Assembly (NCBI GenBank): GCA_947245585.1
Contig: CAMXPV010000036.1
Location: forward strand, 1-39,846
DNA length: 39,846 nt
Source of the DNA: an uncultured Lachnospiraceae bacterium
GTDB lineage: Bacteria; Bacillota; Clostridia; Lachnospirales; Lachnospiraceae
Direction of reading: 5' to 3'
Part shown: piece by piece, positions 15,749-24,163 of the stretch
How the letters are laid out: the number at the start of each line of letters is the position of its first letter
Numbering within the stretch: position 1 is the stretch's first letter
The notes under the pieces: generated by a model
What the model was told of the DNA's origin: nothing
What the model saw: the letters and a program-made list of their open reading frames with translations, nothing else
Database searches by the model: none
Translations under genes and position numbers: made by a program

Positions 15749-15825
15749 ATGTCGCACCCCCTTGTTGAAACCACCTTATCATTTCAGGAGTACCATAAAC
15801 GGGACTTACATCAGATACATTTCAC

Positions 15826-15863
15826 AAAAAAAGAGGACAGGTGTTTTCCGCTCCTATCCTCTT
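15826..15863 (-). terminator. Terminator after the thrH unit
   Basis: On the minus strand AAGAGGATAGG pairs with CCTGTCCTCTT (one mismatch) and is followed by a run of seven T. It ends the transcript carrying the 97-residue gene and thrH. Confidence 0.9.
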
Positions 15864-15900
15864 CGCATTCATATTTAGTTTACATAATATTGTTTTCCTA

Positions 15901-16194
15901 TTATTCTTCGACCGGCTTATATCTGTCAAAGATCTTTTCGCCGCCGCACACATGGCGCGAACCGTCCGCTTCCTTGATGATATAATCCCCTTCGCCGATG
16001 AAGGTTTTTCCCCTCTTGTGGAGAATATACGGACATACAATTGCGCCGTTCTCCTTCTTAATCTGCACCAGCGAATCCGTGACAAACCAACCTCTTGTCA
16101 CCACATCCGTCCACAGCTCAAAGCCGTCCTCCATACCCTTTCCGGCCTCATACTTCTCCACCTCGACCTCAAAAGCCGCACGTATACATTTCAC
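15901..16194 (-). CDS. Conserved-looking hypothetical protein, 97 residues
   Basis: It starts with GTG at 16194, chosen because AAAGGAGGAG lies 8 nt upstream. The product is acidic and soluble, with ELWTDVVTRGWFVTDSLVQI, CPYILHKRGKTFIGEGDYII and EADGSRHVCGGEKIFDRY. I recognise no family and see no membrane segment. It follows thrH by 36 nt on the same strand and a strong terminator follows it, so it is the last gene of that unit. Any link to amino-acid metabolism rests on position only. Confidence 0.65.
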   Translation of the reverse strand: MKCIRAAFEVEVEKYEAGKGMEDGFELWTDVVTRGWFVTDSLVQIKKENGAIVCPYILHKRGKTFIGEGDYIIKEADGSRHVCGGEKIFDRYKPVEE

Positions 16195-16230
16195 AATAAA
16201 CTCCTCCTTTCGTATCCTTTCCCCCGCTTG

Positions 16231-16848
16231 TCATCCCACAAAACCAATCGCCTTTTTGACAGCCCCCAAAAGCTCTTCATAGGTCTCAAAAGCCGGCAGT
16301 CCGGGATATTCCTCTTTAATCTGTTCTGTGGTCCTAAACAGAAATCCTTCTTTGCCCGCCTGAATCATAGCCAGATCATTGTGGCTGTCCCCTGCGGCAA
16401 TGGTCTCATACCCGATCGACTGTAATGCCTTCACCGTGGTAAGTTTGGAATCCTTCACACGCATCTTATACCCGGTGATCTCGCCATCCGCCGAAACCTC
16501 CAGCGAATTGCAAAAAATCGTCGGCCATCCAAGCTTTTCCATCAACGGACCCGCAAACTGGGTAAAGGTATCGCTGATAATGATAACCTGCGTAATCCGC
16601 CGCAGCTCGTCCAGAAACTCCTTCGCTCCCGGCATGGGATCAATCCTGGCGATCGTCTCCTGAATCTGCCTCAAACCTAACCCGTGCTCCTTTAAAATAC
16701 CGAGCCGCCACTTCATCAGTTTATCATAGTCCGGCTCGTCTCTGGTTGTCCTTGTAAGCTGTGAAATTCCGGTCTCTTTCGCAAACGCGATCCAGATTTC
16801 CGGCACCAACACCCCCTCAAGGTCCAGACAAACAATATGCATACTCAC
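16231..16848 (-). CDS. thrH: Phosphoserine phosphatase / homoserine phosphotransferase
   Basis: The 205-residue HAD-superfamily protein has the ThrH N-terminus MHIVCLDLEGVLVPEIWIAFA, with the nucleophile Asp in DLEG. It also has RIDPMPGAKEFLDEL, the motif II region VIIISDTFTQFAGPLMEKLG, the Lys region YKMRVKDSKL, and the metal site AAGDSHNDLAMI. ThrH hydrolyses phosphoserine and can move the phosphate to homoserine, giving serine and phosphohomoserine for threonine. GGAGG lies 6 nt before a GTG start (16848); an ATG two codons later is possible but worse spaced. The hom and glyA genes lie about 8 kb away, and no thrB is in the window. Confidence 0.93.
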   Translation of the reverse strand: MSMHIVCLDLEGVLVPEIWIAFAKETGISQLTRTTRDEPDYDKLMKWRLGILKEHGLGLRQIQETIARIDPMPGAKEFLDELRRITQVIIISDTFTQFAGPLMEKLGWPTIFCNSLEVSADGEITGYKMRVKDSKLTTVKALQSIGYETIAAGDSHNDLAMIQAGKEGFLFRTTEQIKEEYPGLPAFETYEELLGAVKKAIGFVG

Positions 16849-16904
16849 AATATACCTCCACTGACATTGATAGTGAATGATACCGCATCACCACTTCTGA
16901 TTCT

Positions 16905-16934
16905 ATTGTACTGTAACTGTGCCCCTCCGTGCAA
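16905..16934 (-). promoter_or_regulatory. Promoter of the thrH unit
   Basis: TTGCAC (16929-16934), an 18-nt spacer and TACAAT (16905-16910), about 55 nt upstream of the thrH start. Confidence 0.55.
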
Positions 16935-16996
16935 CCATAACTTTTCAAAATATCGTTCAGGCCCCTGCTGCCGCCTGTTCTCCCCGCGCGCCTGCG

Positions 16997-17974
16997 CTAC
17001 ATACTGTGCTTTACGATCAGAAGTTCCACACTTAGAATATCGTTCATTTTTCCTGTCTTGACCGCTTCCTCCGCCTCTACGCAGTCCTGCACGGCCTGCT
17101 TTAACTCCGACTCCTTAAACTTCTGCGCCTGCGTCACATACTTTCTGGCAATAAAGTCCGCCAGTCCCACTTTGGGGCCGATCCCGCGCGCGTCGAATCC
17201 CTTGTTTTTCAGTTCTTTTACCTGTAAGAGAAGGTTAAACTGTCTAGCGATCAGAAACAGAATCCGCATGGGCGGTTCCTTTAAGGTAAGCAGATCGTAG
17301 TATAGCTCCATGGCTAGTCTCTGTTTTTTGTCGGCGACGGCGTCCACCATATCGAAGATGCGGCTGCCGATCTGCCTGACGCAGATCTCGCTGATATCCT
17401 GCGCTGTAACGACATCCCTGCCCATACAATAGCAAATCAGCTTCTCTACCTCGCCGCGGATGTTCTCCATATCCGTCCCCGTCTTTTCCAGAAAATAATC
17501 CAGATCCCGCTGGGTAATCCGAAGTCCCTCTTTCATAAGAAGCTCTACAATCCAACGCTTTAATACCGCCTCATCCGGGGTTTTGCACTCGATCACGCGC
17601 CCTTTTGCCGTGACGGCCTTATAGAGCTTGCTTCTCTTATCGACTTCCGTCTCCACAAACACAAAAAAAGCGGTGGGCGCAGGGTTCGCCAAATACGCGG
17701 CAAGCGCCTCGCCGCCACGCTTAAAAAAGCCGCTGTTTTCTATCACCAGCACGCGGCGTTCGGCCAAAAAGGGCATAGTCTGAGCCAGATCGACCACCTC
17801 TTCCGAGACGATTCCTTTTCCCTCGAAGCAATTCAGGTTCATGAGATCACCGTCCCCCATAAGGGCCTTTTTCACTTTGTCCCTGTACTGTCTGCGCAGA
17901 TAGGCCTCCTCCCCACAGAGGAGGTATGCCTGTTTTAGCTGTCCTGTTCTGATTTCTTCGCCAAGTTTTTTCAT
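16997..17974 (-). CDS. holA: DNA polymerase III delta subunit (clamp loader)
   Basis: The 325-residue protein matches HolA. It has the N-terminal stretch MKKLGEEIRTG, then AYLLCGEEAYLRRQYRDKV, PFLAERRVLVIENSGFF, KTGTDMENIRGEVEKLI and a helical C-terminal domain with MRILFLIARQFNLLLQVKEL. Delta opens the beta clamp during loading and is essential. The ATG at 17974 gives the family N-terminus; an in-frame GTG at 17998 has no better SD. In many Firmicutes holA adjoins comEC; here comEC is about 4 kb upstream, with the BlaI and secreted-protein units in between. Confidence 0.93.
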   Translation of the reverse strand: MKKLGEEIRTGQLKQAYLLCGEEAYLRRQYRDKVKKALMGDGDLMNLNCFEGKGIVSEEVVDLAQTMPFLAERRVLVIENSGFFKRGGEALAAYLANPAPTAFFVFVETEVDKRSKLYKAVTAKGRVIECKTPDEAVLKRWIVELLMKEGLRITQRDLDYFLEKTGTDMENIRGEVEKLICYCMGRDVVTAQDISEICVRQIGSRIFDMVDAVADKKQRLAMELYYDLLTLKEPPMRILFLIARQFNLLLQVKELKNKGFDARGIGPKVGLADFIARKYVTQAQKFKESELKQAVQDCVEAEEAVKTGKMNDILSVELLIVKHSM

Positions 17975-18070
17975 GCCTGTTTTTCCATTCTTACCCACCG
18001 GGCACGCTCAAAAAGCCTTCGGTTTCTATCGCATCTATTTTAACACAACCGCAAGCGGAGTGCAAAGCGC

Positions 18071-18101
18071 ATAAAGAAAGGGCCGAACCGCAGTTCGACC
18101 C
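18071..18101 (-). terminator. Terminator of the BlaI-linked secreted-protein unit
   Basis: On the minus strand GGGTCGAAC pairs with GTTCGGCCC (one mismatch), followed by TTTCTTTAT. It lies 7 nt beyond the end of the 287-residue gene. Confidence 0.85.
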
Positions 18102-18107
18102 ATCCGT

Positions 18108-18971
18108 CTACGCCCGCTTTCTCGGCGGCTCTTTCACGTCAAAGATATCCGCCCCATAGGGAATATCCAACTTTTTATCCTCGCTTAATACATATTCCTT
18201 GCCGCCAACCAGAAAAACATCACCGGGTTTAAAATCCTCAAACACAAAATCGTTGCGTTCCATAAAGGTATAGTAGGTACTATTATACCTCTCCATTGGC
18301 ACCGATACTCCCGCATTTCCGTTGGAGTAAAAATATTCCTGTTTGCGATCCCCCACCTGCACGGAAAAGAACCCTTCCGTAATACCCACATCATTTAAAA
18401 GTCTTCTTTGCATCTCATCAGAGTAGTAAAGCCCAATATAAGTACCGTTTCCCGACATAATGTTCCAAAAATGCCCGATTTCAAAACTCGTATCGTCTCT
18501 CACGCCTCTCCTTGTGTCAGATAAAGGCTGTGTCATCCGCCCATTGGAGCATGTAAGAATGTGTGTCTTTCCCATTTCGTCCGCAAACTGATAGTAGTTG
18601 CCCGACTGAAAAACGATGGCGTTATTTTCCGCCTTCGGTTTCAGGCATTTGTCCAGACTGATCGCCGGAATATCCTTATGGAGATATTCCACACCATCAA
18701 AGATAAAACTGGTCGTTGTCTCTGTGCCGTCAAACCTTTTAAAATTTATCTTATCCAGAATCTCATCGGTAACTTTTCCCGTAGCTTTTTTAGCAGGCGC
18801 TTGATACAACCCAATCTCATCAATCCGATTGTCACTTCTTATGAATAAATCTCTCTGTCCTTTCTGGACTGTATTACGCTTGCCAAGCAAAATATCCAAA
18901 AGTTTCTGGTTTCTGTTTAGCGTTGCAAGTCGATTTGCATTGACATTTTTCCAATTAACCATACCGTTCAT
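18108..18971 (-). CDS. Hypothetical protein of 287 residues
   Basis: The protein is soluble, with no signal peptide or membrane segment. It opens MNGMVNWKNVNANRLATLNR, has FDGTETTTSFIFDGVEYLH, RGVRDDTSFEIGHFWNIMSG and FKPGDVFLVGGKEYVLSED, and ends in KEPPRKRA. I recognise no domain. The start has GGGAG 9 nt upstream; a second ATG three codons later is possible. It lies 66 nt after the secreted PPC-like protein on the same strand and directly before a terminator, so the two probably share the BlaI-controlled transcript. Function unknown; placement suggests a response to an envelope signal. Confidence 0.65.
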   Translation of the reverse strand: MNGMVNWKNVNANRLATLNRNQKLLDILLGKRNTVQKGQRDLFIRSDNRIDEIGLYQAPAKKATGKVTDEILDKINFKRFDGTETTTSFIFDGVEYLHKDIPAISLDKCLKPKAENNAIVFQSGNYYQFADEMGKTHILTCSNGRMTQPLSDTRRGVRDDTSFEIGHFWNIMSGNGTYIGLYYSDEMQRRLLNDVGITEGFFSVQVGDRKQEYFYSNGNAGVSVPMERYNSTYYTFMERNDFVFEDFKPGDVFLVGGKEYVLSEDKKLDIPYGADIFDVKEPPRKRA

Positions 18972-19037
18972 TGCGTGGGTCTCCCTCTTCTACATCAAAG
19001 CTGACTGATTCTCCTGTGTTATGGCTTTCCTGCAAGC

Positions 19038-19877
19038 TTATTCATATACAGGGTTTACATAACTCATTCTTAAAGACGGCGTGAACGTTACCACCTTGTT
19101 ATTGTATTCAAAATCCGCCGTCCACATTGATTCAACCGGTAAATTCATGGAAATTAAGCCATTTTTATACCATGTGTATCTAGTTAAGGTAAAACTGAGA
19201 TCTCTGTCATCGTTTTTCAAGCGAATCGCAGATGTCGCATTTAAAGGAATTCCGTCCATTGTAACGGTACAGGCAAGAGCATCCTCCGGGAGTCCCGGCA
19301 CCGTGCTTCCATCAAAATGAACCGTCTGTTTCCTTCCTCCCGACGTCATGGAAACCGAACCTTCTACACAAGATATATTCTGAACAGCAAATACATAGGT
19401 CGGACTGCCGATCATAAACACATATTTTTGCTCACTTGACTTTGATCCATTCAGTTCCACATAATAATATCCGGCTTCCGGCACTGTAAACTTGCTAACC
19501 GCATAGTCATTATGTAATTTCGTATAAGTATCACGCACCATGGTATCTCCGGCCGAATTGGTTATACGATAAGAATAACCCGGATCGCCATAGCACGTCA
19601 TATAATTTTCTCCTTCAAAGAGCAGCACTTTATACCAATCCGTATCTTTATTAGACGTATACCCCCTTATAATGTTCTGTCCTTCATGCGTTCCTGCAAC
19701 CGCGCCGCTTGGCTTCTCATTGTTGGCGGCTATCGTTTCCGCCGTTTCCATGGTATCGTTTTCCCCTTTTTCACTGATCGATTCAGCATGCGCAGTCAAA
19801 CTTACCACATTGAAAAAGAATACCGTAATCGCGCAAATCATCAGCATTTGCAATCTTTTGTTTTTCATCCTACTCAT
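19038..19877 (-). CDS. Secreted protein with a pre-peptidase C-terminal-like (PPC) domain
   Basis: The 279-residue protein has a basic start and hydrophobic signal peptide (about 5-32; LQMLMICAITVFFFNVVSLT, then AHAES). Residues 35-155 look like a PPC beta-sandwich: ENDTMETAETI, RGYTSNKDTDWYKVLL, AGYYYVELNGS. These are the marks of domains that accompany secreted peptidases and adhesins. The second half (about 155-279) is beta-rich with no catalytic motif. The SD is GGGGGG 8 nt before the ATG. It has its own strong promoter, with a BlaI-type operator directly downstream, so it is very likely repressed by the neighbouring BlaI protein. Binding partner or ligand unknown. Confidence 0.75.
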   Translation of the reverse strand: MSRMKNKRLQMLMICAITVFFFNVVSLTAHAESISEKGENDTMETAETIAANNEKPSGAVAGTHEGQNIIRGYTSNKDTDWYKVLLFEGENYMTCYGDPGYSYRITNSAGDTMVRDTYTKLHNDYAVSKFTVPEAGYYYVELNGSKSSEQKYVFMIGSPTYVFAVQNISCVEGSVSMTSGGRKQTVHFDGSTVPGLPEDALACTVTMDGIPLNATSAIRLKNDDRDLSFTLTRYTWYKNGLISMNLPVESMWTADFEYNNKVVTFTPSLRMSYVNPVYE

Positions 19878-19906
19878 TTTGTTGTCCCCCCTGACAGATT
19901 ATTAGT

Positions 19907-19922
19907 ACTACATCACTGTAGT
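19907..19922. promoter_or_regulatory. BlaI-type operator of the secreted-protein unit
   Basis: ACTACATCACTGTAGT is a perfect ACTACA/TGTAGT dyad with a 4-nt centre, extendable outward by TAGT/TCTA with one mismatch. It lies at the predicted transcription start. The spacing is 2 nt wider than the classical BlaI box. Confidence 0.75.
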
Positions 19923-19931
19923 TCTATTGAT

Positions 19932-19960
19932 ACTATATTACTTACATGTTCATCTGTCAA
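19932..19960 (-). promoter_or_regulatory. Promoter of the secreted-protein unit
   Basis: Exact TTGACA (19955-19960), a 17-nt spacer and TATAGT (19932-19937), placed just past the end of the M56 gene. Confidence 0.8.
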
Positions 19961-19975
19961 GATAATTTAAGATTA

Positions 19976-21292
19976 CTAATGCGTACATTTTGACGAAGTT
20001 TCCGTATGGGAATATTCTTTATTCTTCGCGTAGCCACACTTGTTACACACATCTGCATGATAATAATCTGTCTTACAGCTTCCATCCGAATTTTTGTGAT
20101 GAATTTTAATATAACCGCCCACAAAAGAATGTATGCAGTCAGCCCTTTCCATGTTACCGCTCTGCATCTTTGACAGATCATAGCGGCTGCCGTCGTCCCC
20201 CACAAATTCTATAAAATCCAATACCTCTTCTTCTGAATATCGTATTTCCTCCGCAACAATGAATATAGTTGTATCCTGCTTATCCGAAAAATTCTCAAAA
20301 AAATCTGCCTCCCCGCTTATCACTTGCGGTTTTTCATAAGCGCATACTGTCAAGGACCCACCAAACAAAATCACCGCGCTCAAAAGCAAAGACATCGCTA
20401 CCTCAATTTTTTTCCTTTTTCCATTCTTCAACATATTTATCAGCCTCCATTCTATAATTTTTTTACTGCCAGTCAAAGATGTCCGATATTTCCATTTTCC
20501 CATTCCATCGTCCTGTGAGATACGGATAATCAATTCCCCATATTTCTTTCTCTCTGTTTTATCAAGGTTTCGCACCAAAATGGCATCACAGCTCTGCTCA
20601 CAATAAACGGACATAACATAAAAATAGAGATAAGCAAGCGGGTTAAACCAATGCAAAAGGACGGCAAACAAGCCAATATACCGCCATGCAACATCTGATC
20701 TCTTGGCATGGATCAATTCATGTTTCAGACTATAATAAATCTCCTCATCCGTCAGCCCCCGTTCCGGTACAATGATATATTTTCGGAATACGCCTATTGT
20801 GCAGACAGTTTCGTTATCATCGGCGCACATCAGGACGGTCTCTTTTTTGATTCCCAATTCCTTTTTAAGTCGGTCAAATACCTCCAAATATCTTAACTGT
20901 CTCATCTGCGGAATTTCTTTTAGTGCCTTTACCTTTCGATACATTCGTATATTTCTACAAAATAAAACTAACAGTCCGCATGCCCAGATCATCCAAATCA
21001 AAATGATGTATGTCTGAAAGTTTACATGAAGTCTCCCGCTTTGCTCTATCCCAATAATATTCTCCGCCGCAATATCCGTCATATTCCATCGTCTCGAAAT
21101 GCCCAATAAGTGAAACAATTTTTCTTGATACCCGCTGTTGTATTTAGGCAGTGGAAAGCAAAAGAAAAACAGATTAATTTTGAGCATGTTATACACCCAA
21201 GCAGAGGAAACCAATCTTTTTCCAAGGACAGCGCTTATCAAAACAGCAAGAAATACAGCACTCCCACTAATAGACATCGACAGAATAAGCAT
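19976..21292 (-). CDS. M56-family membrane metallopeptidase (BlaR1-like)
   Basis: The 438-residue protein has several N-terminal hydrophobic segments, an M56 zinc protease loop with HExxH (YSLKHELIHAKRSD) and YCEQSCDAILVRNLDKTERKKYGELI, and a later membrane segment near 305-325. BlaR1 proteins sense beta-lactams through an extracellular penicillin-binding domain; here the C-terminal part (about 330-438) is not one. It instead ends in a Cys/His-rich region with CNKCGYAKNKEYSHTETSSKC, so the stimulus is probably not a beta-lactam. It overlaps blaI by 1 nt (TAATG), which implies translational coupling. The likely job is signal-dependent removal of the BlaI repressor. The ligand is unknown. Confidence 0.88.
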   Translation of the reverse strand: MLILSMSISGSAVFLAVLISAVLGKRLVSSAWVYNMLKINLFFFCFPLPKYNSGYQEKLFHLLGISRRWNMTDIAAENIIGIEQSGRLHVNFQTYIILIWMIWACGLLVLFCRNIRMYRKVKALKEIPQMRQLRYLEVFDRLKKELGIKKETVLMCADDNETVCTIGVFRKYIIVPERGLTDEEIYYSLKHELIHAKRSDVAWRYIGLFAVLLHWFNPLAYLYFYVMSVYCEQSCDAILVRNLDKTERKKYGELIIRISQDDGMGKWKYRTSLTGSKKIIEWRLINMLKNGKRKKIEVAMSLLLSAVILFGGSLTVCAYEKPQVISGEADFFENFSDKQDTTIFIVAEEIRYSEEEVLDFIEFVGDDGSRYDLSKMQSGNMERADCIHSFVGGYIKIHHKNSDGSCKTDYYHADVCNKCGYAKNKEYSHTETSSKCTH

Positions 21293-21681
21293 TACATATC
21301 CTCCAGAAATTGTCTCAGTTCGTCCGCTTCCTCACGGCTCAGTTTTTCACCCCCATTTAATGCTGCCATGAACTGACTCAAGGAACCGTCAAAATAGGAA
21401 TCCAAGAGGTGTCTCGCCCTTTCCCTTTCATATTGCTGCCTATTTAACGCCGCCCTAAAATACCGCCTTTTCTTAAATCGTTCTTCCCCTTCACACCGCA
21501 CAGATATGACGCCCTTTTGTTCCATCCGCGTTAAAAATGTCGATAGTGTCTGCTTTTTCCACCCCTTTTCTGAGTTCTCTCCAAACTGTACCGCAATATC
21601 CTTATAGGAGTACTCTTTATCCTCTTCCCACATCCACTCTAATATCTCTTTTTCAGAATCAGAAAGTATTTTTTCGATCAT
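21292..21681 (-). CDS. BlaI/MecI/CopY-family transcriptional repressor
   Basis: The 129-residue protein starts at ATG 21681 with AGGAGG 7 nt upstream; a TTG two codons earlier is not needed. The winged helix spans residues 3-75: LSDSEKEILEWMWEE, SYKDIAVQF, KKQTLSTFLTRMEQKGVI. A C-terminal dimerisation helix set follows (YERERARHLLDSYFDGSL). Family members repress their own operon and are inactivated by a partner M56 protease. Matching operators lie in its own promoter (21708-21723) and before the secreted-protein unit (19907-19922), so the regulon includes at least blaI-M56 and two downstream genes. Confidence 0.92.
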   Translation of the reverse strand: MIEKILSDSEKEILEWMWEEDKEYSYKDIAVQFGENSEKGWKKQTLSTFLTRMEQKGVISVRCEGEERFKKRRYFRAALNRQQYERERARHLLDSYFDGSLSQFMAALNGGEKLSREEADELRQFLEDM

Positions 21682-21702
21682 CTTCAACCCTCCTTGTTTC
21701 TA

Positions 21703-21732
21703 ATAGTACTACGCCTCTGTAGTTTTTGTCAA
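21703..21732 (-). promoter_or_regulatory. blaI promoter with embedded operator
   Basis: Exact TTGACA (21727-21732), an 18-nt spacer and TACTAT (21703-21708). The dyad ACTAC-N6-GTAGT (21708-21723) fills the spacer, so bound BlaI would block polymerase. The same ACTAC-N6-GTAGT geometry is seen at 19907-19922. Confidence 0.8.
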
Positions 21733-21757
21733 CATAAGACACTTTTCTACATTTTTT

Positions 21758-24118
21758 CTATTGTATATAGCTTTCCACCCTCACCTGCTCTCCTCTCACC
21801 CGCACCGTCACCGCACCGCCCAAAGACGTCTGGTAGATTCGGCACCCATGGTTTTTAAGTCTCTCAAGCGTCTCCTTGTGGGGGTGGCCGTAGGAATTAT
21901 TTCGCCCTGCGGAGATCACGGCAATCCTCGGATTTGCCGCGGTTAAAAATGTTTCGGAGGTGGAATTTTTCGAGCCGTGGTGAGCCACTTTCAGAAAGGT
22001 GACAGGCCCTGCCGAAAATCCCGACTGTTTTCCGCCTTTTTCTGCGTCCGCAGCCCCGCTTAAAAAATCTGTCACAAGCGTCTCGCCCTCCCCCTCCAGA
22101 TCTCCCGTAAAGAGGGCGGAAAAGTTTTCATACGTCAAATGGAGAACCATGGAACCTGCATTGGCATCCGAGTTTACATAACTTTCCACCGGATGTAGAC
22201 AGGTTAACATAAGTTTTTCATTTCCCAATCGTTCTCCCTCATGGAGAACTCCCACGGGAACACCCCGGCTTTTTGCCAAAGCCACTAAATCCACATAGTT
22301 TTCATCCCGGCTCTCCTCATCCAGATCAGGCATAAGCACACGGCCGATCTCGATTCCCGTCTCCCCGCAATCTTCTAACAGTCCCTGAATCCCACTGATG
22401 TGGTCTGTGTCCGAATGGCTGACAAACACTGCATCCAACCGTTTTACGCCGCGATACTTCAAAAAAGGGACAAGCTGATAGGTCTCCACCTCCTTTTGAT
22501 CGGAGCTGCCGCCGTCAATGAGATAATGGCCGCCCTGTCCGTCCGCCAGATAAATGCAGTCGCCCTGCCCGATATCCAACACAGTGATTTCAAACCCCTG
22601 CGGCAGCCGAACGGTCAAAAGGAATACCGCCGCCACAAGCGCACCAAAAAACTGCCATCTTTTCATCCGGCCGGATAGAACCACCGCCATCACGAAAAGT
22701 ACCAAAAAAGCGATCACCTGCCAGTTTTCGGGCCGTCCTGTAACAAGCCGCCGGCCGGGCAGTCTCCCACAAAGACCGCAGAGCTTTTCATAGAAAGCCA
22801 GAATCCAGATCCCGGGAAGAGCTGCAAACGGCCCCAGCGGCAGAAAGACAGCAGCCACCGCCATCACAGCCACACCGCTTAATAAAAGTACGCCCATGCA
22901 GGGAATCACGACCAGGTTGAGCAGCACGGAATAGGTCGGAAATTCATAATAGAAACACAGATATACAGGAAAGGTACAGAGGGAAACCCAGCCTCCCGTA
23001 AACAATGCCTTACAAAAACGGCTCCCCATAAGGAAATGGGAACCTGTCACTGAAGCGTGAACGGATACCGACGGCAAAAGCCCAATGCCGCAGACTGCGC
23101 CAAAGGAAAAGAGAAAGCCGCTGTGGGTCAAATAAAGCGGCTGCTGCACCAGAATCAAAAGCGCTGCCGTCATCATGGCTGTCAGCAGATCATAGGTTCT
23201 GCCTGCAAGAGACGCACCCAGATTCAGGCCAAACATCACCAAAGCCCTGACAATGGAAACGCCCATACCCGTCATGATCCCGTAACAGTACATCAGGGCG
23301 ACGGATAATATTATGTCAACCACTTTAGGGGCGCGCAGACGAGCTAGCAGCTTGTAAAATCCCATGCCCAAAATAGAAAGATGCAGTCCGCTGATCGCCA
23401 GAATATGTATGATGCCATTTTGTTGGTACAAGCTTTCCATCTCCTCGTCAAGCATGCCCTTCTCCCCCAGAAGCATTGCCCGCATAACAGATGCCTCCCT
23501 TTCCGGATAACAGGCATCCAGAAGAAGCGACAGATACTCCCGAATGCGGTACAGACTTTCCCGAAAAACGGAAACTTCCCCGCTCCCTGCCAGACAGGAA
23601 ACTCTCATCAGCCTGCCCTGCTGCCCCATAATGCGGTAATAGTCCGCCGCGTCAAACTCCCCGGGATTTCTGGCATGGGAAAACGGGCGGAATTTCCCCT
23701 CCACCAAAAGATAACTTCCCATCGCCGGCGGCTTTTCATCTTCCATATGGCACAGAATGCCTTCTATCCCCGCGGCATCCTCCCACTGTAGGCTTTCTCT
23801 ATTTTCTTCTATGAATTTTTCTGTTTTCTTTACGGAATCTGCAGCTATTGCGTTTGAAAAAGCTTTGTCAGAATCTTCTAAGAATTGTTTCAGAACGGAT
23901 ACTTGATCCGGTTTTAGAATGACAGCCTGCTCCAGGGTGACAACAAGGACTTCCTCAGATCCGGAAATCCTGCGTTCCTTCCACTCCACACGGCCCACGG
24001 CGGCGACCGTCTCCCCGTCGAGCGCGCCGTAATCCGGCGGGTCATGTGGAAACAAATGGATCCCCAAAAGCAGAACCATCACGAATGCCAATCCGATCAG
24101 GCATAATGGTCTGCGCAT
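21758..24118 (-). CDS. comEC: ComEC/Rec2 DNA uptake channel protein
   Basis: The 786-residue protein has an N-terminal anchor and soluble OB-like part (about 1-190), then the multi-span competence domain (about 190-480) with QQNGIIHILAISGLHLSILGM, GMGVSIVRALVMF and HSGFLFSFGAVCGI. The C-terminal metallo-beta-lactamase domain (about 505-786) has VLDIGQGDCIYL, LIDGGS, SHSDTDHISG, LFTGDLEGEGE and VAHHGSKNSTS. ComEC carries single-stranded DNA across the membrane during transformation, and the MBL domain is the proposed nuclease. All metal motifs are intact. AAGGAG precedes the ATG. It follows the GerMN gene by 45 nt. Confidence 0.95.
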   Translation of the reverse strand: MRRPLCLIGLAFVMVLLLGIHLFPHDPPDYGALDGETVAAVGRVEWKERRISGSEEVLVVTLEQAVILKPDQVSVLKQFLEDSDKAFSNAIAADSVKKTEKFIEENRESLQWEDAAGIEGILCHMEDEKPPAMGSYLLVEGKFRPFSHARNPGEFDAADYYRIMGQQGRLMRVSCLAGSGEVSVFRESLYRIREYLSLLLDACYPEREASVMRAMLLGEKGMLDEEMESLYQQNGIIHILAISGLHLSILGMGFYKLLARLRAPKVVDIILSVALMYCYGIMTGMGVSIVRALVMFGLNLGASLAGRTYDLLTAMMTAALLILVQQPLYLTHSGFLFSFGAVCGIGLLPSVSVHASVTGSHFLMGSRFCKALFTGGWVSLCTFPVYLCFYYEFPTYSVLLNLVVIPCMGVLLLSGVAVMAVAAVFLPLGPFAALPGIWILAFYEKLCGLCGRLPGRRLVTGRPENWQVIAFLVLFVMAVVLSGRMKRWQFFGALVAAVFLLTVRLPQGFEITVLDIGQGDCIYLADGQGGHYLIDGGSSDQKEVETYQLVPFLKYRGVKRLDAVFVSHSDTDHISGIQGLLEDCGETGIEIGRVLMPDLDEESRDENYVDLVALAKSRGVPVGVLHEGERLGNEKLMLTCLHPVESYVNSDANAGSMVLHLTYENFSALFTGDLEGEGETLVTDFLSGAADAEKGGKQSGFSAGPVTFLKVAHHGSKNSTSETFLTAANPRIAVISAGRNNSYGHPHKETLERLKNHGCRIYQTSLGGAVTVRVRGEQVRVESYIQ

Positions 24119-24163
24119 ATTTTCTCCTTATTCTGTTACTTATAGTTTACATAACTAAAGCTA

